Positions 1 to 7,590 of a DNA stretch of 33,669 nt are shown here, one piece after another. The translations under genes were made by a program, and so were the position numbers. The stretch lies in contig CAINMH010000116.1 of NCBI GenBank assembly GCA_903850745.1, positions 1 through 33,669 of the forward strand, given 5' to 3'. The notes beneath the pieces are model-generated. The model made no database searches and was not told where the DNA came from. It was given only the letters and a program-made list of their open reading frames with translations. Positions within the stretch are counted from its first letter, which is position 1. Every line of letters starts with the position of its first letter. The DNA comes from an uncultured bacterium (GTDB taxonomy: Bacteria > Actinomycetota > Actinomycetes > S36-B12).

Positions 1-169
1 AGGCCTCACTCACCCGCAGCTCCACAGGCAACCATCCGCCTTGCGGCGCAACGGAAATTGGTTCGTACGATAGGCGTGCGATAGTGAGAGGTATCGAGCG
101 GGCATCAAGGGGCTTGAACACTTGGTCTACTCAAGCGAAAACTCGTTGGAATGCAACGGGTTTCCTCGG
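1..169. other. Left edge, no gene recognised
   Basis: No convincing coding sequence, RNA or repeat was seen here. The only short minus-strand frame starting inside it runs out of the window after about 30 codons and resembles nothing recognisable. It may belong to whatever lies left of the tRNA fragment. Confidence 0.4.
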
Positions 170-211
170 TGGGGCGGGTCGGGCTCGAACCGACGACGAC
201 CAGATTATGAG
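170..211 (-). tRNA. 3' half of tRNA-Met (CAU), fragment
   Basis: Read on the minus strand, this stretch has a CTCATAA anticodon loop (anticodon CAT at 209-207), the 3' anticodon-stem strand TCTGG, a 5-nt variable loop, a perfect T-stem GTCGG/CCGAC around TTCGAGC, the 3' acceptor strand CCGCCCC and an A discriminator. No CCA is encoded. The sequence upstream (above 211) does not supply a matching 5' anticodon stem beyond three bases, nor a D-arm or a GGGGCGG acceptor strand, so this is not a functional tRNA. A fragment running from the anticodon loop to the 3' end is the classic footprint of a tyrosine-recombinase attachment site duplicated by an integrated island. That interpretation is inferred; no integrase is visible in the window. 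Confidence 0.75.
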
Positions 212-310
212 CATGGTCATTGTTAGTTCCCCCTGACCGAAGTGTTGCCAGAACACCCATTGTTTGCAGCATATTTGCTCCTCTCCTCGTTGAACTTGGA
301 TCGTAGACGC

Positions 311-329
311 TCCCCCAAGTATTGGGGGA
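311..329 (-). terminator. Hairpin downstream of the E2 remnant, possible operon terminator
   Basis: TCCCCCAA at 311-318 and TTGGGGGA at 322-329 form a perfect 8-bp stem with a 3-nt loop. It lies 15 nt beyond the last stop codon of the minus-strand operon, where a terminator would be expected. No U-tract follows in the minus-strand direction, so its efficiency is uncertain. Confidence 0.4.
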
Positions 330-343
330 AACGGGGGAAACTC

Positions 344-805
344 TCATGACCCTCGTGGGCCCCGAAAGGACTCCATGGAGCGGCGCGCGATGCGGCCTCC
401 CTTGCGACTCCGCCACTGGCGGGACGTCGCGGCAGACGACGGCGGCGCAGGTTCGTGCCCTTGGCCTATCCCTGCAGATCCGGCTTTGGCAGCAGCAATC
501 TCCCGATGCCGATCAGTTGCCGGGGTCACATCCGCGTTGACAGACCGCGTGGCAACCCGTTCGACTGCTACGACCATGACGCCACGAGTGCCCGTCATCG
601 CTTCGCCTGCAGCCAACGCCGAGATAATTCCCCTCGCCTTGTGGCGGGCTTACGAGGTTTCTCTACGCGACGTGGCTGGCGCAGCGGCAACTGGATGGCA
701 ATTCGAAGGCTTCGAGCCGCTGCTCCCACGTGAGTTCGAGATGTCATTCCCGCCCATGCGGCCACCGCACGAGAGCATGGGCATCACCGAAGGCTCAACG
801 CTCAC
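344..805 (-). pseudogene. Remnant of dihydrolipoamide acyltransferase (E2) gene
   Basis: A single frame, starting with a GTG that overlaps the E1-beta stop, reads VSVEPSVMPMLS, like the start of an E2 lipoyl domain. An alanine-rich linker follows, then an in-frame TAA, then ISALAAGEAM...RGVMVVAVERV...VNADVTPA, which lines up with the E3/E1-binding domain pattern (ASPxARxxA..GVD...V.GTGPxGRVxxADV). The end, RIARRSMESF, resembles the xIARRMxES start of the E2 catalytic domain, and a stop follows. Most of the lipoyl domain, including the DKA lysine, and all of the catalytic core are missing. Total length is about 150 codons against 400 or more for E2. The position directly after E1 alpha and beta is where E2 is expected. 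Degenerate similarity judged by eye is the only evidence, so confidence is moderate. Confidence 0.5.
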
Positions 806-1773
806 CAATATGACTCGATCTCTGCAGCCACGGACTCGGCCTTGGGCAACCAGAGACTCTCGAGCGACTCTGAGAACGGAGTAGGCGTGGGCGGTGAACA
901 GACCCGTCGAATGGGAGCGTCAAGCATCCAGAATCCTTCGTCGGCAACTCGAGCGGCGACCTCACTGCTCCATCCGCAGATTCCGGGACCCTCCTCAACG
1001 AGGATGAGACGCGAAGTCTTCTCCACGCTTCTCAACACTGAATGCATGTCGAGCGGAGTGAGCGTCCTCAGATCGATGACCTCGCAATCGATCCGGCGAT
1101 CCTGCACGAGTTCTGCGGCCGCGAGGGCAACTGGCACCATGGCACCTGTTGCCACAAGGGTGAGGTCCGACCCCTCTCGGACGACCTGGGCCTTGCCGAG
1201 TGGTACGACGTGGCCTTCCGGCGGCATTTCCTCCTTGACGTCGAACAGGGCCTTGTGCTCGATGAAGAGGACGGGATCTGGGTCCCTCACCGCCGACTGG
1301 AACAGGCCGATGAGATCACTGGGGGTGGAGGGCACCACCACTTTCAGTCCAGGAATAGACATTGCCAAACCGTCGTAGAGCTGGGAGTGCTGCGCTCCGA
1401 AACCCAACCCTGCGCCCCCGTGGGCGCGGATAACGATTGGGACTGAATAGGCGCCGTCCGTCATGTAACGGATCTTCGCTGCGTGGTTGGCTATCCCGTC
1501 CCAGCAGGTTCCGAGGAAATCCGCGAACATGATTTCTGCGATGGGCCGCAGACCTCGCATCGCCGCTCCGATAGCAGCGCCGATAATCGCCTGCTCGCTG
1601 ATCGGTGTGTCGAAAACCCGCGTTGGTCCGAATTCTTCCCGAAGGCCAACCGTCGTCTTGAATGCGCCACCAGCGAGGGCGACATCCTCACCCAGAAACA
1701 CCACCTTCGGGTCCTCACGCATGGATCGGGCAATGGCCTCGGCGATCGCCTTACGGTAGTTGATGATCGTCAT
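802..1773 (-). CDS. TPP-dependent 2-oxoacid/acetoin dehydrogenase E1, beta subunit
   Basis: 323 residues, the usual length for AcoB/PdhB-type E1 beta. Visible landmarks are LGED near residue 28, DTPISEQ with Glu60 (the conserved glutamate that activates thiamine diphosphate from the beta subunit), AEIMFADF near 80, GAQHSQ near 127-131 and the C-terminal transketolase segment LVATGAMVP...VIDLRTLTPLD. It pairs with the alpha subunit to decarboxylate a 2-oxo acid (or acetoin) and pass the acyl group to a lipoyl-E2. The start at 1773 was chosen over the upstream one because its ATG overlaps the alpha-subunit stop (ATGA) and GAGGA precedes it. The E2 gene that should follow is only a remnant, so the partner must come from elsewhere or the complex is dead. 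The substrate cannot be read from sequence. Confidence 0.9.
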   Translation of the reverse strand: MTIINYRKAIAEAIARSMREDPKVVFLGEDVALAGGAFKTTVGLREEFGPTRVFDTPISEQAIIGAAIGAAMRGLRPIAEIMFADFLGTCWDGIANHAAKIRYMTDGAYSVPIVIRAHGGAGLGFGAQHSQLYDGLAMSIPGLKVVVPSTPSDLIGLFQSAVRDPDPVLFIEHKALFDVKEEMPPEGHVVPLGKAQVVREGSDLTLVATGAMVPVALAAAELVQDRRIDCEVIDLRTLTPLDMHSVLRSVEKTSRLILVEEGPGICGWSSEVAARVADEGFWMLDAPIRRVCSPPTPTPFSESLESLWLPKAESVAAEIESYW

Positions 1774-2732
1774 GAGGATTCCTCGCTCCACACGTTGCTC
1801 AGTAGGGCTTCGGCGGCCGGCGCCGGTGCAGCAAGAGCTTTCCGCAATGCGCGGTCGACCTCATCCCGTGCCTCTGCTCCGAGTTGTTCAAGCCGCTGGG
1901 TGGACACTTCATGGCGATCCGCATATTTGCTGATGGGGTCGCGACTCAACCACAGCTCCACCTCTTCCCTTGGCCGGTAGTCTCCGGGATCAGCTCGGGA
2001 GTGCCCCCCGTGCCGGTACGTGAGCGCCTCAATCAGCGAGGGGCCCCTCCCAGCGGAAGCTCGCTCGCGTGCCAGCGACACCGCCTCCTTGACAGCTTCC
2101 ACGTCGTTGCCGTCTATGACAATTCGATCGAGACCGTAGGCACCCGCACGGTCAGCCGCAGGATGCTCGATTGGCACCACGTCGCCGATCGCCGTGTACT
2201 CGCTATAAAGGTTGTTTTCGCAGATGAACACGATGGGGAGCCTCCACACGGCGGCCAAGTTCAGCGCTTCGTGAAAACTCCCGATCGTCGTGGTTCCATC
2301 ACCGAATATGCAGCAGGTCACGGCGCCGTCATGGGTGAGCGTCGAAGCCCAAGCAGCACCCACTGCAATCGGAATATGGGAACCGATGATGGCGTAACTG
2401 CCCATGAGAGCCAAGCTCTTGTCGGTCAGGTGCATCGACCCACCCTTCCCACCGCAGCAGCCAGTAGCCCGACCGAGAATCTCCGCGAATGCCGACTCAA
2501 GCGGAAGCCCCCGAGCGATTGTGTGGTGATGCCCACGGTAGGTGCACAGCACTGGGTCACCGGGGTGAAGTGCAAAGGCCATACCCACTGCAACCGCCTC
2601 CTGACCGTTTGCCAGGTGCGTCGAGCCCTTGACCAGCCCATCGCTGAAGAGCGATTGGACTCGGTTCTCAAACTCCCGGATTCGGAGCATCTGGAGCAGT
2701 ACGTGCTCATGTGCATGAGGATTAGCGGTCAC
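1770..2732 (-). CDS. TPP-dependent 2-oxoacid/acetoin dehydrogenase E1, alpha subunit
   Basis: 320 residues, matching AcoA/PdhA-type E1 alpha. The thiamine diphosphate/Mg motif is seen as GDG at 144-146 ending in ENN at 172-174. GHHH near 68-70, the GGKGGSMH stretch near 94-101 and the YRHGGHS phosphorylation-loop region near 240 are also typical. The gene starts with GTG, overlapping the stop of the DUF4432 gene (GTGA), and its own stop overlaps the beta-subunit start, so the three are translationally coupled. Acetoin dehydrogenase and branched-chain or pyruvate dehydrogenase E1 share these motifs. The short length and GGKGGSMH region favour an acetoin/pyruvate-type enzyme, but the substrate is inferred. 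Confidence 0.9.
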   Translation of the reverse strand: MTANPHAHEHVLLQMLRIREFENRVQSLFSDGLVKGSTHLANGQEAVAVGMAFALHPGDPVLCTYRGHHHTIARGLPLESAFAEILGRATGCCGGKGGSMHLTDKSLALMGSYAIIGSHIPIAVGAAWASTLTHDGAVTCCIFGDGTTTIGSFHEALNLAAVWRLPIVFICENNLYSEYTAIGDVVPIEHPAADRAGAYGLDRIVIDGNDVEAVKEAVSLARERASAGRGPSLIEALTYRHGGHSRADPGDYRPREEVELWLSRDPISKYADRHEVSTQRLEQLGAEARDEVDRALRKALAAPAPAAEALLSNVWSEESS

Positions 2733-3793
2733 AGGGTGGCCACAGTCTCAAGGTGCTCGCCGGCGGTCGGACGAAGGGTCATCGATGTCGTCATCATCTT
2801 GGTGTCCTGTGAGCCGAGTACCAGTGCGCGACCCGCTGCTGCCGACTCCTCGAGTGGCTCTAGAGGAGAAGTGAAGGGCTCAACCGTGAAGAGGCGATAT
2901 TTGCCCCACAGGGGCCACTCTCGGTAACCCCCAAACACCTCCCAAATCCAGCAGTAGGGCATCACGGTCGCATCCCATTCAATGAGCATCTCGAGACCGG
3001 CCGCCGGGCTCCTCACTTCGATACGTCCATCCTCCAACGGCCCGATGATGAAGTGGCCGTCGGTGCCATCGTCCAATGGCAGCCTGTCAACGCGGACCGA
3101 CTCTCCATGGCGATCGCTGACTAGGGGCCAGGCATACAGACCTGGTGAGTATCGATAAGTATCCGAGGGGAATTCATCGGGGACCGTCACTGGTGCCCCC
3201 TCAGGAAGGATCACCGTCGTGCCCGGCTCAGCCATGAGGCCACCGACGGCGAGGTGATGTCCCCACTGCACGGGCAGTTGCTCCGCGGAGCGATTTTCGA
3301 TTGTGTCCGTGATCGTCAACTGGCGGGAGCGCAGTCTGATCTGCCGCGTCATTCGTACGGGCAGGCGCCGCATGTCCACATGGATGTCCACCCCGACTTC
3401 GCCGGCGCTTTCGAAGACTCGGTCCAGGTGCCATGGGAGGAGCGCGGCCTCTCCGTGCTGCCCAAGCGGCGCTCCACGGACTGTGGTTGGAAACTGGGCA
3501 CTCGGAAACACCACTTGCCAGCCTCCGGCAAAGTGATCGAGAAACGCCCCCGCCGGCAAGTCGATGGATGCCGGGGCGACACGATTTCTGCGAATATCGT
3601 CGTGTCCGTGCCACAGAATGTCGACATCGGTCGCCTTGTCTCGGATCTCAAGGAATTCGGCGCCCCGAGTGAGGCTGACGGTCACTGCGATCTCCCTGGA
3701 TTCGAGTTCGATCAGATCATGGCCCTCCCACATGATGCGACGCCCGCGATGACCTTCGGTGAGTCCGGAGAATGGATCGCTTGTCCCCATCAT
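2729..3793 (-). CDS. DUF4432 / galactose-mutarotase-like protein
   Basis: 354 residues with the all-beta layout of the aldose-1-epimerase superfamily. A WGHHLAVGG segment sits near residues 197-205 (the likely histidine of the mutarotase site) and FTVEPFTSP lies near 307-315 with a glutamate where the catalytic base of mutarotases lies. LTRGAEFLEIRD near 40-52 is the N-terminal region typical of DUF4432 proteins. The start codon overlaps the stop of the enolase-superfamily gene (ATGA) and the stop overlaps E1 alpha. The expected role is anomer or acid-sugar isomer interconversion, or binding, during sugar-acid catabolism. The family has few characterised members, so the reaction is not assigned. 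Confidence 0.75.
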   Translation of the reverse strand: MMGTSDPFSGLTEGHRGRRIMWEGHDLIELESREIAVTVSLTRGAEFLEIRDKATDVDILWHGHDDIRRNRVAPASIDLPAGAFLDHFAGGWQVVFPSAQFPTTVRGAPLGQHGEAALLPWHLDRVFESAGEVGVDIHVDMRRLPVRMTRQIRLRSRQLTITDTIENRSAEQLPVQWGHHLAVGGLMAEPGTTVILPEGAPVTVPDEFPSDTYRYSPGLYAWPLVSDRHGESVRVDRLPLDDGTDGHFIIGPLEDGRIEVRSPAAGLEMLIEWDATVMPYCWIWEVFGGYREWPLWGKYRLFTVEPFTSPLEPLEESAAAGRALVLGSQDTKMMTTSMTLRPTAGEHLETVATL

Positions 3794-4965
3794 GAGGCGC
3801 CCTTTCCGTCAACTCGATGGGCGTCGATGTATTCAGTGTCGAGCACCCAACCAAGGCCTGCCCCCTTCGGAAGCGGGAGCAGACCGTCCTTGAGTTCCGG
3901 CCGATTGGCAATCAGATTCCACCAGAATGGATCTCGGTCAGGATGGAAGCACTCAGCGTACGTCCCGTGCGATTGGCTGCCGATGAGGTGCGATGAGACC
4001 TGCGGCTCCTCATGGTGTGCCATCTGCACGCTGTAGGTGCTGGCAACGGCCGCGGTGCGAAGCCATGCTGTTGGACCACCGGACCACGATGCGTCAAAGT
4101 TGCACACGTCGATTGAGCCGCACTCCATCAGGTCACGGCATGCGCTCGGCGAGAGTTCGCTTTGGCCTGCTGCCACGGGGATCCGAGTTGCCCGGCGAAC
4201 GGTCGCTAGGTCGCGACGGTCATTGGCCCAGCCCACCGGCTCCTCGAACCAGCGGATGTTGAGATCCTCCGCGCGCCGCGCAAAATCAATGGCGTCGTTC
4301 ACCGTGTATCCCTGATTCGCATCCACTGCAATGACGAAGTCTTCCCCTGCCGCCTGGCGTGCACGAGAGACCCGAGCCACATCAGCCTCGGGTGAGGCTC
4401 CGCCAACCTTGAACTTCACGCCGGCAAGGCCCATTCCGAGATAGGTCTCCATTTCGTATTCGATGGGACCCAACGGCTCTCCGTAGTAGCCGCCAATGGC
4501 GATCATTGGCACCTCGTCCCGATACCCGCCCCAAAGGACGTGCAATGGAAGTCCTAGTGCTTTGCCGAAGGCATCCCACATAGCCGCATCGACACCAGCC
4601 ATGGCCACCAGTCCGATTCGTCGATCGCGCAGGATGTCGAATGTCGCCGGGTAGCACGCTTCCCAGATTCTCGATGTAGACATGAGGTTCATGCCGATAA
4701 GGCGTGGCGCGATCTCATCGGTGACGACTGCTGCAATAGCAGCGAGTGTGTCGACCTCGTCGCCCGCATATGCCTCGCCTACCACTCCCTCCTCGGTATA
4801 GAGGCGAGTGATGAGAGTCGCACGGGAATCCATCTTGTAGTAACTGCCCTTGAATACTCGAGCCAAAGGCGCCACCACGGGGATGACCTCCACCCGAGTG
4901 ACTGTCAGGGCAGGCACGGAGATCGAAGGTGCTCTTGCATCAGTCATGCGTGTGCGGTCTTCCAT
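3790..4965 (-). CDS. Mandelate racemase/enolase-superfamily dehydratase
   Basis: 391 residues in two domains: the N-terminal capping domain (to about 130) and a TIM barrel. The K-x-K motif is at 184-186 (VKFKV), and metal ligands are seen as Asp215 (VDANQG), Glu241 (FEEPV) and Glu270 (GQSE), with His317/318 (AHHEEP) as the opposing base. This mandelate-racemase-subgroup layout is known to abstract a proton alpha to a carboxylate, usually to dehydrate or epimerise a sugar acid. The start at 4965 has AAAGGGAG upstream and lies 2 nt after the LacI stop; the longer frame has no better signal. Neighbouring SDR and mutarotase-like genes suggest an acid-sugar dehydratase. The exact sugar is unknown. 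Confidence 0.85.
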   Translation of the reverse strand: MEDRTRMTDARAPSISVPALTVTRVEVIPVVAPLARVFKGSYYKMDSRATLITRLYTEEGVVGEAYAGDEVDTLAAIAAVVTDEIAPRLIGMNLMSTSRIWEACYPATFDILRDRRIGLVAMAGVDAAMWDAFGKALGLPLHVLWGGYRDEVPMIAIGGYYGEPLGPIEYEMETYLGMGLAGVKFKVGGASPEADVARVSRARQAAGEDFVIAVDANQGYTVNDAIDFARRAEDLNIRWFEEPVGWANDRRDLATVRRATRIPVAAGQSELSPSACRDLMECGSIDVCNFDASWSGGPTAWLRTAAVASTYSVQMAHHEEPQVSSHLIGSQSHGTYAECFHPDRDPFWWNLIANRPELKDGLLPLPKGAGLGWVLDTEYIDAHRVDGKGAS

Positions 4966-4967
4966 GA

Positions 4968-6035
4968 TCAACTCCCTTTCGATTCGCGCTTGGATGAGTG
5001 CTGAGAACGTCGACGCTCCTGTTTGGGAGGAGCGCAACTTTGGCGTGGGTTGAACCAGGTGGGAAGTGTCACGGTGTCGAGATCGCCCCCGTCGATGAGA
5101 CGCAGTACCGAGTCCGCAGTCTGGATCCCGAATGCGTTTGCATCTCGGTTAATTGTCGACAGCGGCGGGCTGTGGAATTCGGCGAGCGCTACGTCATCCG
5201 TGGTGATCAAGCTGAGATCGTCGGGAATCGAAAGGTCGAGTTCACGAATCGCTGTCAGGACTCCGGGCAGAAGTTGATTGCTTGCGCAGATAAGAGCTGT
5301 TGCCCCGTGTTGTTCGGAGAGTGCCGTAATCGTCGCCTCCCTCCCATGCCGACGTTCAATGGGTCCCGTCTTGACGAAGGGCGCCGGCAGGCCGAGTTCA
5401 GAGCAGACCGCGCGGACAGCCCTCGTACGCTCACGAGTGTGACGAACTCCCTTGGGGCCCGCGATGAGCGCGATGCGCCTGTGGCCAAGATCCGCAAGGT
5501 GCCGGGTTGCCTGGCCGAACCCTTGCGCATGGTCGAACAGCACACGCGACGACCCAGGGGCGCCGCCGTCACGGTCCAAGAGGACTGTCGGTTTCGCGAA
5601 CGCCGCGAACTCTTTGAGCAGCGGTGCTTCCTTTTCATCCGTCAGGCTGAGGAGCAGACCATCGACGTGCCGCTGCCTGAGAAGCGCGATGTTCAGCGCA
5701 TCTCGCTCCGGGCGACCCTGCGAGTTGGCGAGGAGTACGGAGTAGCCGTTGTTAGCGAGGCGCGACTCAGCCGCCGATGCGATAGCCGACATCAAGGGAT
5801 TCGAGATGTCGCCGACCACGAAACCGATTGACATTGACACCCCGCGGCGCAGGCTCTGCGCCACGCTATTGGGCTGGTAACCGCAGGCCTGAACCGCCTG
5901 CAGCACGCGGACCCTCATCTCGTGACTCACATCAGGGTGATTCCCCAGCACTCGTGAGACAGAGGACACGGCCACCGCAGCCATCTCTGCCACGTCCTTG
6001 ATGCTGGCCGTTCGCGGTTTTGAGTGGTCCTTCAC
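4968..6035 (-). CDS. LacI-family transcriptional regulator (first)
   Basis: 355 residues. The N-terminal helix-turn-helix (about 11-56, SIKDVAEMAAVAVSSVSRVLGN) is followed by the hinge helix (SVAQSLRR) and a periplasmic-binding-like effector domain (SIGFVVGDISNPL near 69, LVLDxxDG-like segments, NQLLPGVLTAIRE and ITTDDVALAEF near 280). The start is GTG with GGGAAG upstream, inside the end of the SDR gene. It sits inside the operon rather than apart from it, so the operon would make its own repressor. The palindrome at 9354-9371 upstream of the first gene is the natural target (inference). The inducer is probably a sugar or sugar acid. Confidence 0.9.
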   Translation of the reverse strand: MKDHSKPRTASIKDVAEMAAVAVSSVSRVLGNHPDVSHEMRVRVLQAVQACGYQPNSVAQSLRRGVSMSIGFVVGDISNPLMSAIASAAESRLANNGYSVLLANSQGRPERDALNIALLRQRHVDGLLLSLTDEKEAPLLKEFAAFAKPTVLLDRDGGAPGSSRVLFDHAQGFGQATRHLADLGHRRIALIAGPKGVRHTRERTRAVRAVCSELGLPAPFVKTGPIERRHGREATITALSEQHGATALICASNQLLPGVLTAIRELDLSIPDDLSLITTDDVALAEFHSPPLSTINRDANAFGIQTADSVLRLIDGGDLDTVTLPTWFNPRQSCAPPKQERRRSQHSSKRESKGS

Positions 6036-6041
6036 GAATCG

Positions 6042-6767
6042 CTACTTCCCTCTGAAGATTCGATAGCCGCCATCCACCATCAGCGTTTCTCCAGTGATGA
6101 AACTTGAATCCTCTCCCAGTAAGAAGAGGACCGGCCCGGCGATTTCATCTGCGTCGGCGAGCCGGCCGAGTGCGTGCAGGGTCACAGGATCAACTGCGAG
6201 TTCACCTCGTTCACGCGCGGCCGCCACCAACGGGGTATCCACGTATCCGGGTGCAACTGCGTTCACACGGATTCCGTCGCCCGCCCATTCAACCGCGAGG
6301 CTCCGTGCCATGGCCGATACGCCCGCCTTGGCGACCGCGTACGGAGTCCGCTCGGGCCATCCATGAAACTCGGCCACGCTCGAGAAGAACACCATCGAGC
6401 CGCCGTCCTTCATCCGGCGCTTGGCGGCTCGCGCCGCGAGGAAGGTCCCGTCGAGGTGAACTGCAAGCATTTCCCGCCACCGCTCCAACGAGAGGTTTTC
6501 TGTCGCCTCCCTTCGCTGAATACCGGCGGTACACACCATGGAACGCAGGATCCCGCCGTCAAGCATGGCCTCATCAAACCCGCGTTCGACTGAGGCCTCG
6601 TCAGTAACGTCCACCCTGAGTTCGATGTGACATGAGCTCTCCCCGGTCGAGCGCCATTGATGATCCATCCCTACGACGCGGGCGTTCGTGTCAGTCCGCA
6701 GCCGGTGGCAAACAGCAGCGCCAATTCCGGAGGCCGCGCCCACCACTACAGCAATGTCCCCCATCAT
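6042..6767 (-). CDS. Short-chain dehydrogenase/reductase
   Basis: 241 residues, a classical SDR. It has the nucleotide motif GAASGIG at 10-16, an acidic region after beta-2 (GMDHQW), CTAG near 79-82 in place of NNAG, and the catalytic Ser129/130, Tyr143 and Lys147 (YAVAK). The C-terminal region (FITGETLMVDGGY) is complete. It would oxidise or reduce a sugar, sugar acid or secondary alcohol with NAD(P). The start overlaps the Rid-family stop (ATGA). As the first oxidoreductase of the operon it may act on the hydroxyl adjacent to the acid made by the enolase-family enzyme, but the order of steps is inferred. Confidence 0.9.
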   Translation of the reverse strand: MMGDIAVVVGAASGIGAAVCHRLRTDTNARVVGMDHQWRSTGESSCHIELRVDVTDEASVERGFDEAMLDGGILRSMVCTAGIQRREATENLSLERWREMLAVHLDGTFLAARAAKRRMKDGGSMVFFSSVAEFHGWPERTPYAVAKAGVSAMARSLAVEWAGDGIRVNAVAPGYVDTPLVAAARERGELAVDPVTLHALGRLADADEIAGPVLFLLGEDSSFITGETLMVDGGYRIFRGK

Positions 6768-7165
6768 CGTTCGCTATCAAGGCAGATCGCCGTTGCCTCG
6801 AGTTCGACAACAAGCCCCGGGAGTAGCAGTCGGCTCACCTCTACGAAGGTGCTTGCTGGCTTTATCAATGCAAACATCTCTCCGTGGGCTCGACCGACTC
6901 CCTGCCAGTCATCCACGTTCGTCAGGAAGGCTCTTGTTCGTACGACATCATGCGCCGACCCACCCAGCTCCTGTATCGCCGACATCATGACGTCCAGCAC
7001 GTATTTCGTTTGCGCATAGGCGTCATTTGGAAACAGCACTTCTCCCTCGCGCGAGGTTGCGCTGGTGCCGCCAACTTCGATGACAGCCCCGCGGCGGACC
7101 GCCCTGCTGTATGCAATGAGTGCCGACCAAGGGCGTTTCGCATCTACTGTTCGATATTCGTTCAT
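6764..7165 (-). CDS. Rid (YjgF/YER057c/UK114) family protein lacking the deaminase arginine
   Basis: 133 residues, the usual Rid length, with FPNDAYAQTKYVLDVM (about 45-60), LGGSAHDVVRTRAFLTNVDDW (68-87) and STFVEVSRLLLPGLVVELEATA (105-125). Archetypal RidA has an Arg in P-A-R-(S/T)-x-V-x-V that binds the substrate carboxylate. Here the segment reads PASTFVEV, with Ser at that place, so imine/enamine deaminase activity of the RidA type is not expected. The start at 7165 was chosen because GGAGG precedes it and it overlaps the cupin stop (TGATG). Proteins of this kind often accompany catabolic operons with an unassigned hydrolase role. Confidence 0.85.
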   Translation of the reverse strand: MNEYRTVDAKRPWSALIAYSRAVRRGAVIEVGGTSATSREGEVLFPNDAYAQTKYVLDVMMSAIQELGGSAHDVVRTRAFLTNVDDWQGVGRAHGEMFALIKPASTFVEVSRLLLPGLVVELEATAICLDSER

Positions 7166-7590
7166 CAGGATCCCTCCGTCGGATTCTCGGATAGCCATCG
7201 CACTTCGCTCCCGGGAGGTGCATACATCCACATCACGATGAGTTCCTGATCCGCGGCGGCACTTGTCATATGCGGCAGATTCGAGGGCGTGATGACAGCC
7301 TCACCAGCACTGACTATCACTGACTCGTCTCCAATCGAAATCCGCCCTTCGCCACTGATGATGTAGGCGAATTCCTCTGCCTCATGACTGTGCCACGGAG
7401 TGCTCGCTCCTTTGGGCAAGGCGCTCATGCCGAATGCCATGCTGGTTGTCGTCCCGTCTTCTGGCGAGCCGAGCACCGCGACAACCCGGCCGTTCACCCA
7501 GTTCCCGACGGGGGGTGTCGTGTTTCCCGTGTGCACCGCAGCCCGCAAGCCGGAGGCCATCTCCTCGATGCCTAACTTCCTGATGCTCAT
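7165..7590 (-). CDS. Small cupin-domain protein
   Basis: 141 residues, one cupin barrel. Cupin motif 1 is visible as HSHEAEEFAYIISGEG with His67, His69 and Glu73, and motif 2 carries His107 (PSNLPHMTS), giving a complete 3-His/1-Glu metal site. The small size fits a metal-dependent isomerase, lyase or sugar-binding cupin. The start overlaps the stop of the M81 gene (ATGA). It is in the operon of sugar-acid enzymes, but nothing in the sequence fixes the reaction. Confidence 0.85.
   Translation of the reverse strand: MSIRKLGIEEMASGLRAAVHTGNTTPPVGNWVNGRVVAVLGSPEDGTTTSMAFGMSALPKGASTPWHSHEAEEFAYIISGEGRISIGDESVIVSAGEAVITPSNLPHMTSAAADQELIVMWMYAPPGSEVRWLSENPTEGS

Noticed and set aside
212-245. Possible 5' half of the tRNA
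   Set aside because: Only three of five anticodon-stem bases could pair, and there is no D-arm or acceptor complement, so a complete tRNA is not supported.
375-884. Plus-strand frame of 169 codons at the left end
   Set aside because: It lies opposite the E2-like remnant and the end of E1 beta and has no protein-like pattern; the minus-strand reading is the meaningful one.
1884-2927. Long plus-strand open frame of 347 codons opposite E1 alpha
   Set aside because: It lies antisense to a clear E1 alpha gene, shows no protein-family pattern, and is explained by high-GC codon bias in the complementary frame.
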